NCBI RefSeq assembly: GCF_963678635.1
Contig: NC_087070.1
Coordinates: forward strand, 19,375,318 to 19,439,317
DNA length: 64,000 bases
Direction of reading: 5' to 3'
From: Symsagittifera roscoffensis
Lineage: Eukaryota; Xenacoelomorpha; Acoela; Convolutidae
Part shown: piece after piece, positions 46,201 through 55,800 of the stretch
Numbering within the stretch: position 1 is the first letter of the stretch
How the letters are laid out: each line of letters starts with the position of its first letter
Program-made: the position numbers and the translations under genes
Notes under the pieces: model-generated
Databases searched by the model: none
Seen by the model: the letters and a program-made list of their open reading frames with translations, nothing else
What the model was told of the DNA's origin: nothing

Positions 46201-46720
46201 AAATTTAAAAGAAAGCATCAAAAAACAAGTTTGATTTCAAAAACTAACATGTGGAAACCATTGGCCAATGAGGGGTCAATTAGAAGCCCACAAATCCTCC
46301 CCTGATATCATCAAATTAATATCTAATTGTTTTTAGGGCAACTTCAACCACACCATGCACACACTGCAACACTACCAGCACTCTTTAGATGGTACACTGC
46401 GACAGGCTTATATTCTTCACCAGAAGTACATCTCAATCACAAACAAACAACACCCCCAACAACACCACCAAAACCACAACTCCACAAGCAACTCAGCAGA
46501 CAAAGATACCAGTTGGTCATACAGTGGCGAGAAGGAGTGCAAAGAGTCCAAACTGTCGCTAGGATACTGGCAGAATAAAATGCATTCGGCCAAGGCGTCA
46601 GTTTCGGCTAGTTTATCGTCCCAGTCCCCCTCAAAGAGTGCGCCGGAAACGCAACAACAAAGACCGTCTTTCGAACGAACACATATCAACGCCAACCCTG
46701 ATTCAAATACAACCACGTGA
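33951..46720 (+). CDS. TBC1D13: TBC1D13, Rab GTPase-activating protein (seven exons, complete)
   Basis: The joined CDS (33951-34227, 36556-36735, 37012-37204, 37611-37752, 42678-42869, 43188-43412, 46337-46720) is 1,593 bases and encodes 530 residues. TBC proteins speed GTP hydrolysis on Rab GTPases in membrane traffic; the TBC1D13 family is linked to Rab35. Family marks seen: LRDVSWKVLLNYLPLERAKW near the N terminus; the arginine-finger motif IDKDCRR (residues 143-149, catalytic Arg149); the glutamine-finger motif YVQGMNE (Gln264); HWEVVERILFIYAKLN; EADAFFCF; PQFYAFRWLSLLFAQEFHLP. The TBC fold fills the protein to about residue 420. The C-terminal tail (~100 residues, His/Gln/Ser-rich) and a ~30-residue insert before the arginine finger are longer than in the vertebrate protein (about 400 residues). 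All introns are GT-AG with matching phases except 42870-43187, which appears to be GC-AG. Confidence 0.93.
34340..34440 (+). repeat. Possible tRNA-derived SINE head in TBC1D13 intron 1
   Basis: GCAGAAGAGTGGAGGTTATT resembles a pol III A box and GGAAGTTTGAGGCCC a degenerate B box about 40 bases later. No cloverleaf can be folded by eye. Confidence 0.3.
35318..36308. mobile_element. Non-autonomous DNA element with CCCGCACTCAGTAAAAAG ends
   Basis: The left end at 35318 reads CCCGCACTCAGTAAAAAG and the right end at 36291-36308 is its exact reverse complement. The interior is made of many near-palindromic words such as AATCGATTATAAT and lacks a transposase. A CAGGGGCGG element (35684-36013) is nested inside, so the outer element is older. 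Flanking bases show no clear target duplication. Confidence 0.75.
35684..36013. mobile_element. hAT-type MITE (CAGGGGCGGAT family), nested in the 35318-36308 element
   Basis: Starts CAGGGGCGGATATGAGA and ends near AAATCCGTCCTTG. The flanks AAGTAAAC and CAGTAAAC are an 8-bp duplication with one mismatch. It is in TBC1D13 intron 1. Confidence 0.7.
36325..36540 (+). repeat. Partial family A repeat next to TBC1D13 exon 2
   Basis: It carries TCGAAATTGGGTTAATTTTT and a 3' landmark TACTGTCTGGTGGCTATA. The copy ends only about 15-20 bases before the exon 2 acceptor, so it may supply the polypyrimidine tract. Confidence 0.45.
36556..36735 (+). CDS. TBC1D13: TBC1D13 exon 2 (arginine finger)
   Basis: Acceptor TTTTTTAG, donor GTCATG (weak after position +2). 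It encodes a non-conserved insert, then SQWQQYFQDNTDLLQQIDKD and CRRLFP, with the catalytic arginine. Confidence 0.9.
37012..37204 (+). CDS. TBC1D13: TBC1D13 exon 3
   Basis: Acceptor TTTGCAG, donor GTAGAC. The exon enters after one base of a split codon and leaves after two. It encodes YSFFQKPTPYPASS, a glycine-rich linker and MTLRKRVEWGVF, where the family has the same YP and TLRKRVE landmarks. Confidence 0.88.
37611..37752 (+). CDS. TBC1D13: TBC1D13 exon 4 (glutamine finger)
   Basis: Acceptor TTGTCTAG, donor GTTAGA. It encodes VHWEVVERILFIYAKLNKAT and ends exactly at GYVQ, the catalytic glutamine finger. Confidence 0.93.
37933..38359. mobile_element. hAT-type MITE (CAGGGGCGGAT family), 427 bp with perfect 8-bp TSD
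   Basis: The left end CAGGGGCGGATTTAGG and the complement of the right end, CAGGGGCGGATCTAGG, are terminal inverted repeats. TAGCGATG flanks it on both sides (37925-37932 and 38360-38367). An 8-bp target duplication with CAG ends is the hallmark of hAT elements. No transposase inside; the plus-strand open frame at 38082 is chance. It lies in TBC1D13 intron 5. Confidence 0.9.
38975..39405 (+). repeat. Family A AT-rich dispersed repeat
   Basis: Carries AAGTCTTAAAATTTGTTC, GAAGGCAAACTCCACTATCG and ends CCAATTGTCTGTTGGCTATG. In TBC1D13 intron 5. Confidence 0.7.
39765..40195. repeat. Near-perfect large palindrome
   Basis: The two ~210-base arms meet at about 39980 with no spacer (AAATGAAATTTTCATTT at the centre). 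The inner ~60 bases are almost exact (TTGAAATTAGGC / GCCTAATTTCAA; CAAATCGTTGTTGAATG / CATTCAACAACGATTTG). Similarity falls outward to TTATCGACCAACGTATG / the complement of TACGTTTTCCGATAA. No coding content. A foldback element or an inverted duplication; in TBC1D13 intron 5. Confidence 0.8.
40200..42170. other. Rest of TBC1D13 intron 5
   Basis: No gene or clear element. Short open frames on both strands lack motifs. Confidence 0.4.
42172..42395 (+). repeat. tRNA-derived SINE (family S1)
   Basis: The head TCCGTGGCTGAGTGGTTAGC has a good A box and GGTTTGAGTCC a near-consensus B box 40 bases later; the loop reads CTCATAA as in a methionine tRNA. The acceptor and T stems do not pair, so it is not a functional tRNA. 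The body and tail (GTGTTTGCGAAGCG) match the copy at 44336. In TBC1D13 intron 5. Confidence 0.7.
42678..42869 (+). CDS. TBC1D13: TBC1D13 exon 5
   Basis: The acceptor is GTTGTAG. It encodes GMNELLGPIYHVFATSKRRE and EADAFFCFVSLMSENRD. The homologous alignment to exon 6 is gap-free only if the exon ends at CAG 42867-42869, where the next bases are GCTAGC, so the donor is GC. The frame reads on to 42931 without a GT donor that keeps phase 0. Confidence 0.85.
43188..43412 (+). CDS. TBC1D13: TBC1D13 exon 6
   Basis: Acceptor TTGATCCAG, donor GTGAGA. It encodes LDWDLYISLHRQQIHPQFYA and the FRWLSLLFAQEFHLPDIERL helix. An upstream in-frame acceptor (TTACAG before 43152) would add 12 residues not found in the family. 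Confidence 0.92.
44336..44560 (+). repeat. tRNA-derived SINE (family S1), second copy
   Basis: The head reads TCGGTGGCTAAGCGTGAGTG with an insertion relative to 42172; the B box is AGATCGAATCC. The tail GTTTGCGAAGCGAAGCTTCG matches the first copy. In TBC1D13 intron 6. Confidence 0.7.
45085..45495 (+). repeat. Family A AT-rich dispersed repeat
   Basis: Contains GTAAGGCAAACTCTACTATC, TTGATTCAGTTTTCTTAAT and ends GAACTGTCTGTTGGCTATG. A fragment of another copy lies at 45600-45680. In TBC1D13 intron 6. Confidence 0.7.
46337..46720 (+). CDS. TBC1D13: TBC1D13 exon 7 (C terminus)
   Basis: Acceptor GTTTTTAG. It starts GNFNHTMHTLQHYQ, matching the family end, then adds a His/Gln/Asn/Ser-rich tail and stops at TGA 46718-46720. 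The composition of the tail suggests disorder. Confidence 0.88.
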   Translation, partial: GNFNHTMHTLQHYQHSLDGTLRQAYILHQKYISITNKQHPQQHHQNHNSTSNSADKDTSWSYSGEKECKESKLSLGYWQNKMHSAKASVSASLSSQSPSKSAPETQQQRPSFERTHINANPDSNTTT

Positions 46721-46823
46721 CCAAAAAGAGTGTTGAATTGGTGCTCAGTAGAGTAAAAAAACTCTTTCCAGTATTCTATTAGTTTTTATGTACAGTTTTG
46801 GCTTGATGCGATGTGAGTAGAAT

Positions 46824-46829
46824 AATAAA
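46824..46829 (+). terminator. TBC1D13: Polyadenylation signal AATAAA for TBC1D13
   Basis: AATAAA lies about 100 bases downstream of the TGA stop. The context is AATAATAAATTAAGG. Confidence 0.55.
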
Positions 46830-48130
46830 TTAAGGTATATTTTTGCCCCGGCTCGGAAACAAATAATTTAATTTTTGATCCCTATTAGTTTTAAAAATTA
46901 AGAAAATTCTTTGCTTTTTTCCGCAATTATCAAGCATTTTGTTCACATTTTATTTGTTATTCCGACCGAAGAATTCTGGATTCAGGTGTTTTTATAGAAA
47001 AAATTGTGCCCCAGAAACGTGTCTTGCAAAATAGAATAATAATTCATGCTCAAGCTCCCACCGTCGTATTTGATGAGACGAAATAAGAAAGTTTTGTACA
47101 ATATGTCTAGCAAAAGTTGTTCACTGTTCAAGGATCGGTGCTAAATTAGAGAGTTATGCTGAAAACTTTTATTCAGATTGATGATAGTTTATATTTAGCC
47201 CTGCGATAAGCAAGGGTATTGCAATTGGGTACTAACTTTTTTCTCGTAAACAACTTTGTCCACAGGATCACTTCTAGAGGGTCTCCTCTTCTAGAGGATC
47301 TTCTTTTCTAGTTTTAAATATCGTTTTCCTTATCTGGTACTAATTTTTATCAACCTTTTTTGTCAAGCATGAATTTTATTTTGATAGTATTTTTTTACTA
47401 TAGTTGAAATTTCTGTAAATTTTCATTTTACCACGTCTGATGTTGAATAACTTTTTTTATAGTATTTTCTTTTCGACAAAATGGTTTGGGCTGATGTTGA
47501 CTTGGTATAGTCAGCTTGTTTTTTGTAGTTTCGACGGCAAAATACTTGTTCGGCAAATTCAGGTTTTATGAAAATGTATGGGATTTGGTTTTTTACTTTT
47601 TATTTTTTGAGAACCTTTCGAATTTTTTTCACATTTCAACAAAAATTTTACTTCAGTAGAAAACTACTCTACCGAAGTTCAAAAAGCATATCAATGAAAA
47701 GAGCGGCCACTCCCTGTGTGCCTACATAATCTACTTGGCTCTTTTTACTTTACTCTATTGTCTACAGCCTTCGAAAATGTCTGTGAGGGGAATGTTTGAC
47801 CCATATTTTTGGTTTTCATCTGATCTGAGACTTTAAGTTCAATGGATAGAACGCTTTGTCGAGAGCTCAGCTGCATAGTAATGTTCATTCTACCAAAAGT
47901 TATGGAACTCGGAAAAGTCAAAAAATCGTTTTTGTAAACTCTTTTTTAAAACTACTTGACTTTTTCGAAAACGCAATCTTGAGTTTATGCGTTAAATCGA
48001 AAAACAGATTATCTGAATCTCCTCTGCTCAAGCGGCTACGCCCAAATATTTTTAAAACAAAAGGTATGATTCAATTTTTTTGATCATTGTGTGGAAACTT
48101 TTTGACTCGAAAACTACCCTGCTGTTTTTT
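46830..48130. other. Downstream of TBC1D13, no gene
   Basis: AT-rich. At 47198-47290 it carries the second copy of the CCTGCGATAAGCAAGG hairpin repeat seen at 2100. Confidence 0.45.
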
Positions 48131-48525
48131 AAGAGTAATGAACGTAGTGAAGACACTAATATAGGTCTTGCTGATTTTTTGTTTTTTTTTCAGGAAAAAG
48201 TTTTGAAATTTGTTTACGCTCAATTTTCTATAGTGGAAGGCAAATTCAACTCGAATAGCAAAGTTGCTAAGGTCACGAAAAACGTGATCGACTTCTAATT
48301 TCGAAAATGGAAATTAATTATCAGATTTCCCAGCGAAATAAAAGTTATACAAATTGGGTTAATTTTAACCAAAAAAGTGTCCATCATAAAATGTTTTATA
48401 AATTCAAAGAGCCGTCAAGCTAATTTTTCATTCGAAATTCAAAAGTCGAAGATGTTTGAAAAAACAAGTTGTTTTGTTTTTTAGTTTCATTGCGTTCATT
48501 ACTCTTCCAACTGTCAGTTGGCTAT
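48131..48525 (+). mobile_element. Family A element with terminal inverted repeats (best-preserved copy)
   Basis: It begins AAGAGTAATGAACGTAG and near its end has CGTTCATTACTCTT, the exact complement of the first 14 bases, followed by the family 3' word CCAACTGTCAGTTGGCTATG. The interior has the shared landmarks but no transposase, so this is a MITE-like family. At least six copies are in the window. Confidence 0.7.
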
Positions 48526-49289
48526 GTTCATGTTAGGTTAAGCTTGCAGTTTCAGATGATGAACCCGGTTTTGATAATTTTCAAGCGGCTACGACCTTTT
48601 TATTCTAGAAAAAAGGGATAGATTTCGGAAAGTCACGTTTTTGAATTTTTGACCGTTTTTTTTAATTTTCCTAGAAACTTTTTGATTTTCCTAGAAACTA
48701 TCTTATCAATTTGGGATGAAGGGTTCAATCGAAAAAACCGAATGGGAGAATTTTTCCTTCAGAAGCGGCGTACTCTTTTTTTGTGAGGAAATTTTTATGT
48801 ATTTGGGAAGATAGCAATTTTTTAAAATTTTAATTCTTCTCAGTTATTTTTTACAGAAGCAACTAAGGTTTCGGGCCAATGTCCAAAGTTTCAAATTACT
48901 AATTTCATCCAGCATAAGTAAAACAAATTCCAAAGAATTCAAACAGCTACTTCCAAGATTTACTTGGCCCCTTCTTTTCTTGTATTGAGTATACGAACGT
49001 TTTGATTTCTAGTTTTTTTTCAACATATTTTTTTTTTCGTTTTTTTTATGCTTTGTTATGTTAGTGTTGTATTGCAAGTGGAGTGAAGCTTAGCTTCGCC
49101 TCTGTGTTATAGTTTTTATCAGTGGAAGAATTATACGAAGATCCAGATAAATGGCGAACAAAGTTGTCTCAGCTTTAGTTCTGATTTAATTTATAATTGA
49201 AGGCGGATGTACAAAATTGACTTCTAAGCACTATTTCTGAAACTGAGTTACTTTCAACTGCAGTTTCTTTAAAATGTTTTCATCCTTCG

Positions 49290-49680
49290 ATGAATACATT
49301 TATCATTTAACGAACTCGCTCGAAGTTGAATCAAAACTCAAAAATTTTAAACCTGTTTTTCTCGAAACTAAGACAACTTTTTGAAATTTTTCAAATGTCA
49401 TTCGAATCGCGACTGCAAAGCCTTGAAATTGTTACATCACTCGACCTTTTTCGATGATTATTTGCGGTACCTGAACTAAAGCACACCCGAATCAGTAGCT
49501 GATTTCGGGAAGGCCTCTTAAATCCCCTACTGATTCACATGGGGGCAGACGCCCCCCCCCCCCACCAGTTGTGATTCGACCCCCTGCCAACTCAAAATGT
49601 CGATTCATTTTTGAAAATCGCCCTTCGAGAAAATCCTAGATCTGCCTCTGACCCGAATACAGAGTTCTTACCCTTTTTCC
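49290..49680 (+). repeat. Solo arm of long-inverted-repeat element (family B), split by a MITE
   Basis: The arm (CGCTCGAAGTTGAATCAAAAC, GGTACCTGAAC) is interrupted after ACCCGAAT by the 49493-49650 insertion and resumes with ACCCGAATACAGAG at 49651. The uninterrupted form is seen at 4340-4380. Confidence 0.6.
49493..49650. mobile_element. Short hAT-type MITE with perfect 8-bp TSD, nested in family B arm
   Basis: ACCCGAAT occurs at 49485-49492 and 49651-49658. The element starts CAG and ends AAATCCTAGATCTGCCTCTG, sharing internal words (CGAGAAAATCCTAGATC, a poly-C run, GATTCGACCCCCTGCC) with 37933-38359. It is a shortened member of that family. Confidence 0.85.
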
Positions 49681-49834
49681 AGTTGTCTTAATTGATAATT
49701 TTTAGGCCTCGTATAGTTTACATAAAACTTGGGCCTCTAAACTCAAGGAACGGTTTTTTTAATAATCTTTGATAAACTGTAACAGGCACCAATTAATTAT
49801 CTAACTTAAACGCCCTATTTCATCAAGAGATATT

Positions 49835-52395
49835 GAAGGTCACCCAGGCTCTCTGATTTTTTCATTGTCACTGAAACTTGGCTAGAGGAAAGTCAAATAA
49901 CAGGTAAAACGTTTCTCAACCCCAAGTTCAAGTTTACGACACTTGCAGTGCAAGAGCAAAGTCGACAGGAGTTCGCAAGGGTGCTAGTGTTTGAGTTTGG
50001 GCTCCTATAAATATATCGTGAAAAAGGCATGACCTCAACACAATGAATAAACCTTTCTTTGAATCAATGTGGATAGAAATAAGAACCAATTGACACAGAA
50101 ATACTTTTGAAAGTTTTTCTTTGTCCCTATAAATTCCTAGTAGAGTTTTTTAAGAAGAACTAACGCCACAAATGTCGGGGCATGCAAAACATCAGCTGAA
50201 GTTTTTTTGTTGATAATAATGCAGATGTTTTTCGATACCAAGACCTAACAAAGTTGAATAATTTTAAGGCAAATAATGGAATCAAACTTATCATTTGTGA
50301 GGCTCCACCAGATTAGATACAACTTACTCGCTCATTGATCACAGCTTTATGTCAAAACAACAGATCCGTAATTTCAACTGTTATGAGTCTCCAATTAATA
50401 GTGATCACTTTTTGCTTAGTGACGAATCTAAACTAACTATCAGTTATGACAAAGATCAAACTTTTTTGTTTTTGAGATCAGAAAAAAATTTTGATGTCAA
50501 ACTTCAACAAAGACTTTGCATTCACTGACTGGAGTATCATGTACCAGCGGACAGATACACGATGCGTTTTTTCCGTTTCAACTGATATATTCAAAAATAA
50601 TTTGGACGTTCACCTATACACAAAATACCTACAAACAATTAAATAAAGCAGATGATCATTGAAAAACATCGGTTTGTTAACAATTGGAAGAGTGATCGAA
50701 AAGATGCAATTAAAATAGTGTATAACAAACAGAGAAATCTTGTTAATAGACTTTTGAAAAACGCTGAGAATGGTTGTCACAATAGTTTTTCAGAAAATGA
50801 TAAATACCAAAGAACAATGGAACTTAATTCAAAATTAGGAAATTTTAAAAACCCGCACAAAAATAAGTTCTCTACATCCTTCTTCAGGGGAACAACCACG
50901 TAATTGATATGATATAGCAAATGCGTTTTAACGAGCGTTCACAGAACTTGATAATACAAAGCAGAGTTTGTTCAGTGGTCAGGGTTCAATAAACATACCA
51001 TCATGGATCATTATGTGCTCAAAACTTGCAATGGGTAAACTCCTACAGTTCGTAATATATGAATGCATCTGGTCACATATTTTTGAGGAAGAGCTAAATA
51101 AAGCGTTTATTCCACCGATTTATAAAAAAGGAACGATAGAGTGGCGCAAAAGTATTGGCCGATTTCTGACGCCACGTTTTGCTAAGCTTTATGAAAGAGT
51201 TTCATTAACACACTTAGCTGTATGTTTAGACAAAAATCCTTTAAAATAAAGTGCAATTTGGTTTTCAGAGAGAAAAATTTCCCTCGACGCAATGATTTCG
51301 TTATTTAAAATAGTAGATGTTAGTGTCGCAATGGAGATGAGTCAGCAGTTTTTTTTTGGAACTTGCTAAAGCGTTTTAATCAGTTTTTCACAATATTTTT
51401 ACAAAAAAATGAACGAATAGGTTTCTCAAAAACGGCTGTTAACCTTTTCGAACACTTTGAAAAATCGCCAACAGGCAGTAAAACTTGCATATACAAAATC
51501 CAAATGGGAAGTCCTAAATCTTGTTGTGTCTTTAGTCACAGTTCTTGGATCAATTGTTTGCATCTATGTGAATGGTTTTTGTTCAGTTTTAATTGATCAA
51601 ACCCGAGATACTCAACTTGCTGATGATACCAATTTGATAGTCAGCCAAAATTCTTGTGAAACTATTGCAAGAACACACTAAAATTGCTAGATGATATTGA
51701 TGTTTACAGGAAAAAGAATCTTCTCTCTTTGAATTCCGATAAAACAAAACTCAAATTAGTGTATTCTCAGTTTTTCATAATAATCACGTTTCAAGTTTCA
51801 AAATCATGCAGGCATCTAGGAACTTTCTTGGAACAAGGTTTGAATTTTTCAGCTCAAATTAACAAAACTTTGCGCAGAATGGCTCAAGGAAAAATTCACT
51901 TTATCTAATCAAGTTCATAGTATTCTCAAATGTTCGGATTAGCCTATTCAAGTCTAAGTATTACCCCATATAATGTATCGCAATTTTCTTATAAACTTAA
52001 CAAATTGCACAATTGAACGCAATAAGCAAGCAATTAAACTGGAGAATCAAAGTCTGTTTTTTTAACGTAGAAAGTTTGATAGAGTATGTGATCTAATAAT
52101 ATAAAGCAAAATACTTCCTGCAGAGCTATTGATAACGGAAATGAGTCTTCTCAAATCTTTCGATTGCTTAAAAATTGAAAAACAAGGAAATGTTTTCGGA
52201 CTACGGAACACTTAAGTTTGCATAGAAACAGGACAACTCTACAGGTAATAGCCCTGAGTCGGTCAAACTGCAAAAACGAGCAAAGAATCAGCGGCAAGAT
52301 GCTGCATTAAAATTGGAGTTCACTACCTGAAGAAATCAGACTAGTAACATTTCGCAAAAAAAATAAAAAAAAATCAAAGAAAAAATAAAGACACA
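49835..52395 (+). pseudogene. Dead LINE (non-LTR retrotransposon) ORF2: endonuclease and reverse transcriptase
   Basis: In broken + frames: TETWLEESQITG near 49870 (LINE apurinic endonuclease motif), FIPPIYKKGT near 51105, SVLGSIVCIYVNGF near 51545 in decayed form, then QLADDTNLIV at 51613-51642, the catalytic YADD-type box of non-LTR reverse transcriptase. KNLLSLNSDKTKL (51713) and CRHLGTFLEQGLNFSAQI follow, and an LPEEIRLVTFRKK-type C-terminal end lies near 52330. Stops and frameshifts occur throughout and the 3' end is A-rich (AAAAAAAATAAAAAAAAATC). Resembles the CR1/Jockey lineages, but family is not certain. It lies between the 3' ends of TBC1D13 and the coiled-coil gene. Confidence 0.8.
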
Positions 52396-52621
52396 CCTTC
52401 TACAGAAACACGAATCAGTACCAGTTTACAGATCACTCGGTGGATTCAGAAATTTCTTTCACTAATAGTTTTTTTTCTTTTGTATTTACTATCTAGCTCT
52501 AAAACTAAAGTGACAGCATTGGTCAGCCAAAATTAAACTTTTACGAGCGAGCGGTCCGTCTTCAAATTCAAGCAATATATAAATTTTAACTATAAATTCG
52601 AATGATTTTATGTAAAAAATA

Positions 52622-52826
52622 TTATTTGTAGAACAATAGTTGCACGTCTAGTGGCAGTTGTGGATCTACACAGCCGAGTCTGTGTTTCAGTTTCAGCTTC
52701 TCATCGTCCTTGTACATCTCAGTCTTCTCCGCCTGGTGTTCCATGTCGAACAGAGAAGCATCCTTCAACGCTGATTGGTCCTTAAGTCTCTGAATTTCAA
52801 CCAGTAGCAGCTCCGATTTGTCTTCA
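52622..52826 (-). CDS. Coiled-coil gene exon 9 (stop codon)
   Basis: Acceptor ACTTTTTAG. Encodes EDKSELLLVEIQRLKDQSAL, MEHQAEKTEMYKDDEKLKLK and the tail DPQLPLDVQLLFYK, ending at TAA (complement of 52622-52624). No canonical AATAAA was seen directly downstream. Confidence 0.8.
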
Positions 52827-55800
52827 CTAAAAAGTTTTTTGGCTTATCAATGTTTGATTTCGTTTCACTAAAACCTATCCATGCCGTTTCTTTAGTGTTT
52901 TACGCGGGCTCAAGTTTGCCACTACATGGTCTTCGCTGGAGTCTACTCTTTTTAAACGGAAATTGGCCAAAGGATTATCGGCTTTTTTTAAAGAAGTCCT
53001 ACTCTTTCTAATAATTATGAAAAGTTAACCGAGTTATAAATATTTTTTTCTCAACTTGTGTTTATGTTTAAATTCTTCCGAAAAAAAATTTAAAAAGTAA
53101 AGGCTAACGCATGGTGTAAGTTCTTCTTCAGAATGTGTACTTCTTGCATGAGTGAATTGTTCTCACTATCTGTCAGTCCCTTCTCTGTAGTTATAGAGTG
53201 CAGTTCTGTCTTCAGCTGGGCCACCATGGAGTCAAGTGAGGTCTCTTTTGACTTCAGTTTGGTGTTCTTTTCTGTTAGGATCTGGTTGTCTCTGAAAGAC
53301 AACCGGCTTTACCTCCAGTTTTGTGGTCGATATTCATTTCCGCTGGGTTGTATGTTTTGATTTGGTTTTCGATTATAGGACTTAATCATAAATACAGGGG
53401 CGGATCTCGGATTTTCTCGAGGGGGGGGGGGGCGGATTTTCAAAGAAATTTCAAAAATTTTTGTCGACCTTTTTTAGGTCGACCAAATATTGATTTTCCG
53501 AGCTCTTCCAAAGCACTAACAATACCCTGTTTTGGCGCCGCAGGCAAATTTTTGAAAATACAGGCCAAAAAGGAGTTTTTAGGCACTTTTGGAAAATTTG
53601 ACCAAAAATTGCTATTTTTCGGCGCTTGATCCCCCATCAAAATTAGTATATTTTGGCGCCTTTAGAAAACTTTAGGGTCCGTCCCTGCATATATGAATTT
53701 TTGGTCGAAACAACTAGTGTTGATCGCCACGGTATAAATGTTAATCGACGCTGCTGTTAATTGGCGCAATTGATTATACAAACTTTCATGATCATTTGAT
53801 ATTTTGATATTTATTTTGATGCACAAAAGTTATGACGTAAACTAAAAACAACAAAATTGAAAAGTTCAGAAAACTTGAAAAAAAGTTATCGTTCCGAAAA
53901 TTCTGAAACCAAAGCTACAAAATGAAAACTGTCAACGCTAACAATTTGAAGTTCTATCCGTACTGTCAACTAAAGGGTTTGATGACGGCCTAAAATTTTT
54001 GAGCTTATTTTTATTATTTTCTTTCACTCCAGAAAAAGAAAAAGTTGACCTTAAGAGTCATCCGTATAGGAGCGAGTTGAACTCACGTGTTGAGTCGGTT
54101 GATCTCTTTCTTCAACTTGGTCACCTCTCTCGCCAACTCATCTCTGCTCTTCTTATTACTATCTAGACTCTTTTTCAGCAGCTGCACTTCCTTCTTCACT
54201 GAGTAGTCTGTGCCTAGCTCTCTTTTGAGGTCACTCTCCAGTTGATCCACTTTGACCTCGTACTCTTTCAGACTCGACTCGAATGTCTGCAGAAACAAGA
54301 TAGTTTTATGATAACAGAAAGCAATTCGATTTTATGGAGACAAACAAGGATCCCGGCTGACAAAAAGTTCCCAGAAGAAAGCATAAAAAGTTCATTTTTC
54401 AAAGGATTCTTGGCTTCAAACTTCTTTCAATATCCCAACTGTTTGAAATGTGCCGCTAATTTAAAACTAAAAAAACTAGCCGAAAAATTAGCATAAAAAC
54501 GAGATGATTCGCCAATCGGAAGCATTTCTGAATGGCAATTCACTGAATTTTCTCCATTTTAAATTGGCAAAAAAGTCTCGTGTAGTTGACTGGAATGTCA
54601 TTAAAGCGAAAAAAAATGCATGGAAATTGATTCTTGTTTTCAGATTTTTTTTGATACCAGGCTAGTTATTTCTAGTTAATTAAGTAATTCTCGGGCCTTT
54701 TTGCGTAATCAGAAGCTACTAATACATTCCTGTATACTCAAGCATAAAATGTTGAAGTCATGTTGGTGAATAATGAGAAATTTTCAGCTCTTTCGAAGAA
54801 AAATAGATAAAATTATGCCAGTTAGTTTGCTTTTGATTCCATGCATTTGTTGAACATTCCACCCATTGTGCAAGTTGAACACAAACAGCATTATCTATCG
54901 CCCATATAAAAACAAAAACAATAATAAAAATTTGAAAGTACGACACTAAAAACGCAAATTTTGGGTCTTTTCCGTTACACTGCCCAAAATAGATGATTTT
55001 GACAGCTTTGACAACGAGGATTAAATGAGATGAAAATGCTGAATTCTGCTTGATTGAAAAAAATATTAGATTGAGAAAAGCTGGAAGTCAATATTAAACC
55101 GAAGCTCAGTTAATCGATAAATACAGATGACAGAAAATAATGCTGTTTTATCAAATGATCAACTAAAATTTAAGTCTTTTGTTAAACTCTGCTGTGACAA
55201 AAACACATCGGTTAATGGCTGTATAAGTTTACTTGTTTGGTCCCTCAATAATGCTGCACTCCCTAATAAATACAGTGGTACAGTTTTTGGGTTAACTCAC
55301 ACAGTAAGCATGTTAATTTCTCTATCTTGATAACTCAGCTGGCATAATTAGTTTAGCGGGTACGAATTTGATTACAAACACCAAGGCTTAGGTTTGAATC
55401 CCGGGCTCGCTTTTGTTGCTAGGAAATAGGCTGGACCAATCATCTAAACTAGCTTTCTCACGAGACCAAACAGGTAAACTAGTACTTTCACAGTTATTTT
55501 GGTTATTACAATTTTCAATGTACAATTTTTCATTTTTCAGTTTTCGGCCGTATAACTGAAAAGACCCCAAATTTTTCATGTTTGTTTGCCTCAGAAAATG
55601 CGTTTTTAATACCGCCCAGTTTAAAATGATGTTTGGTCAATTGGACTTACCAAAACTTTCTGACAAGAAAATACTGAAAGATACTATGCAGAGACATTCA
55701 TATCGATCAAAACGGATCCTAAACAAAAATGCAAACCAGATACAGTAGATAGTTTTTAAAAAATCTTCGACATAAAAACTACTTTCACGGTGTATTGTTA

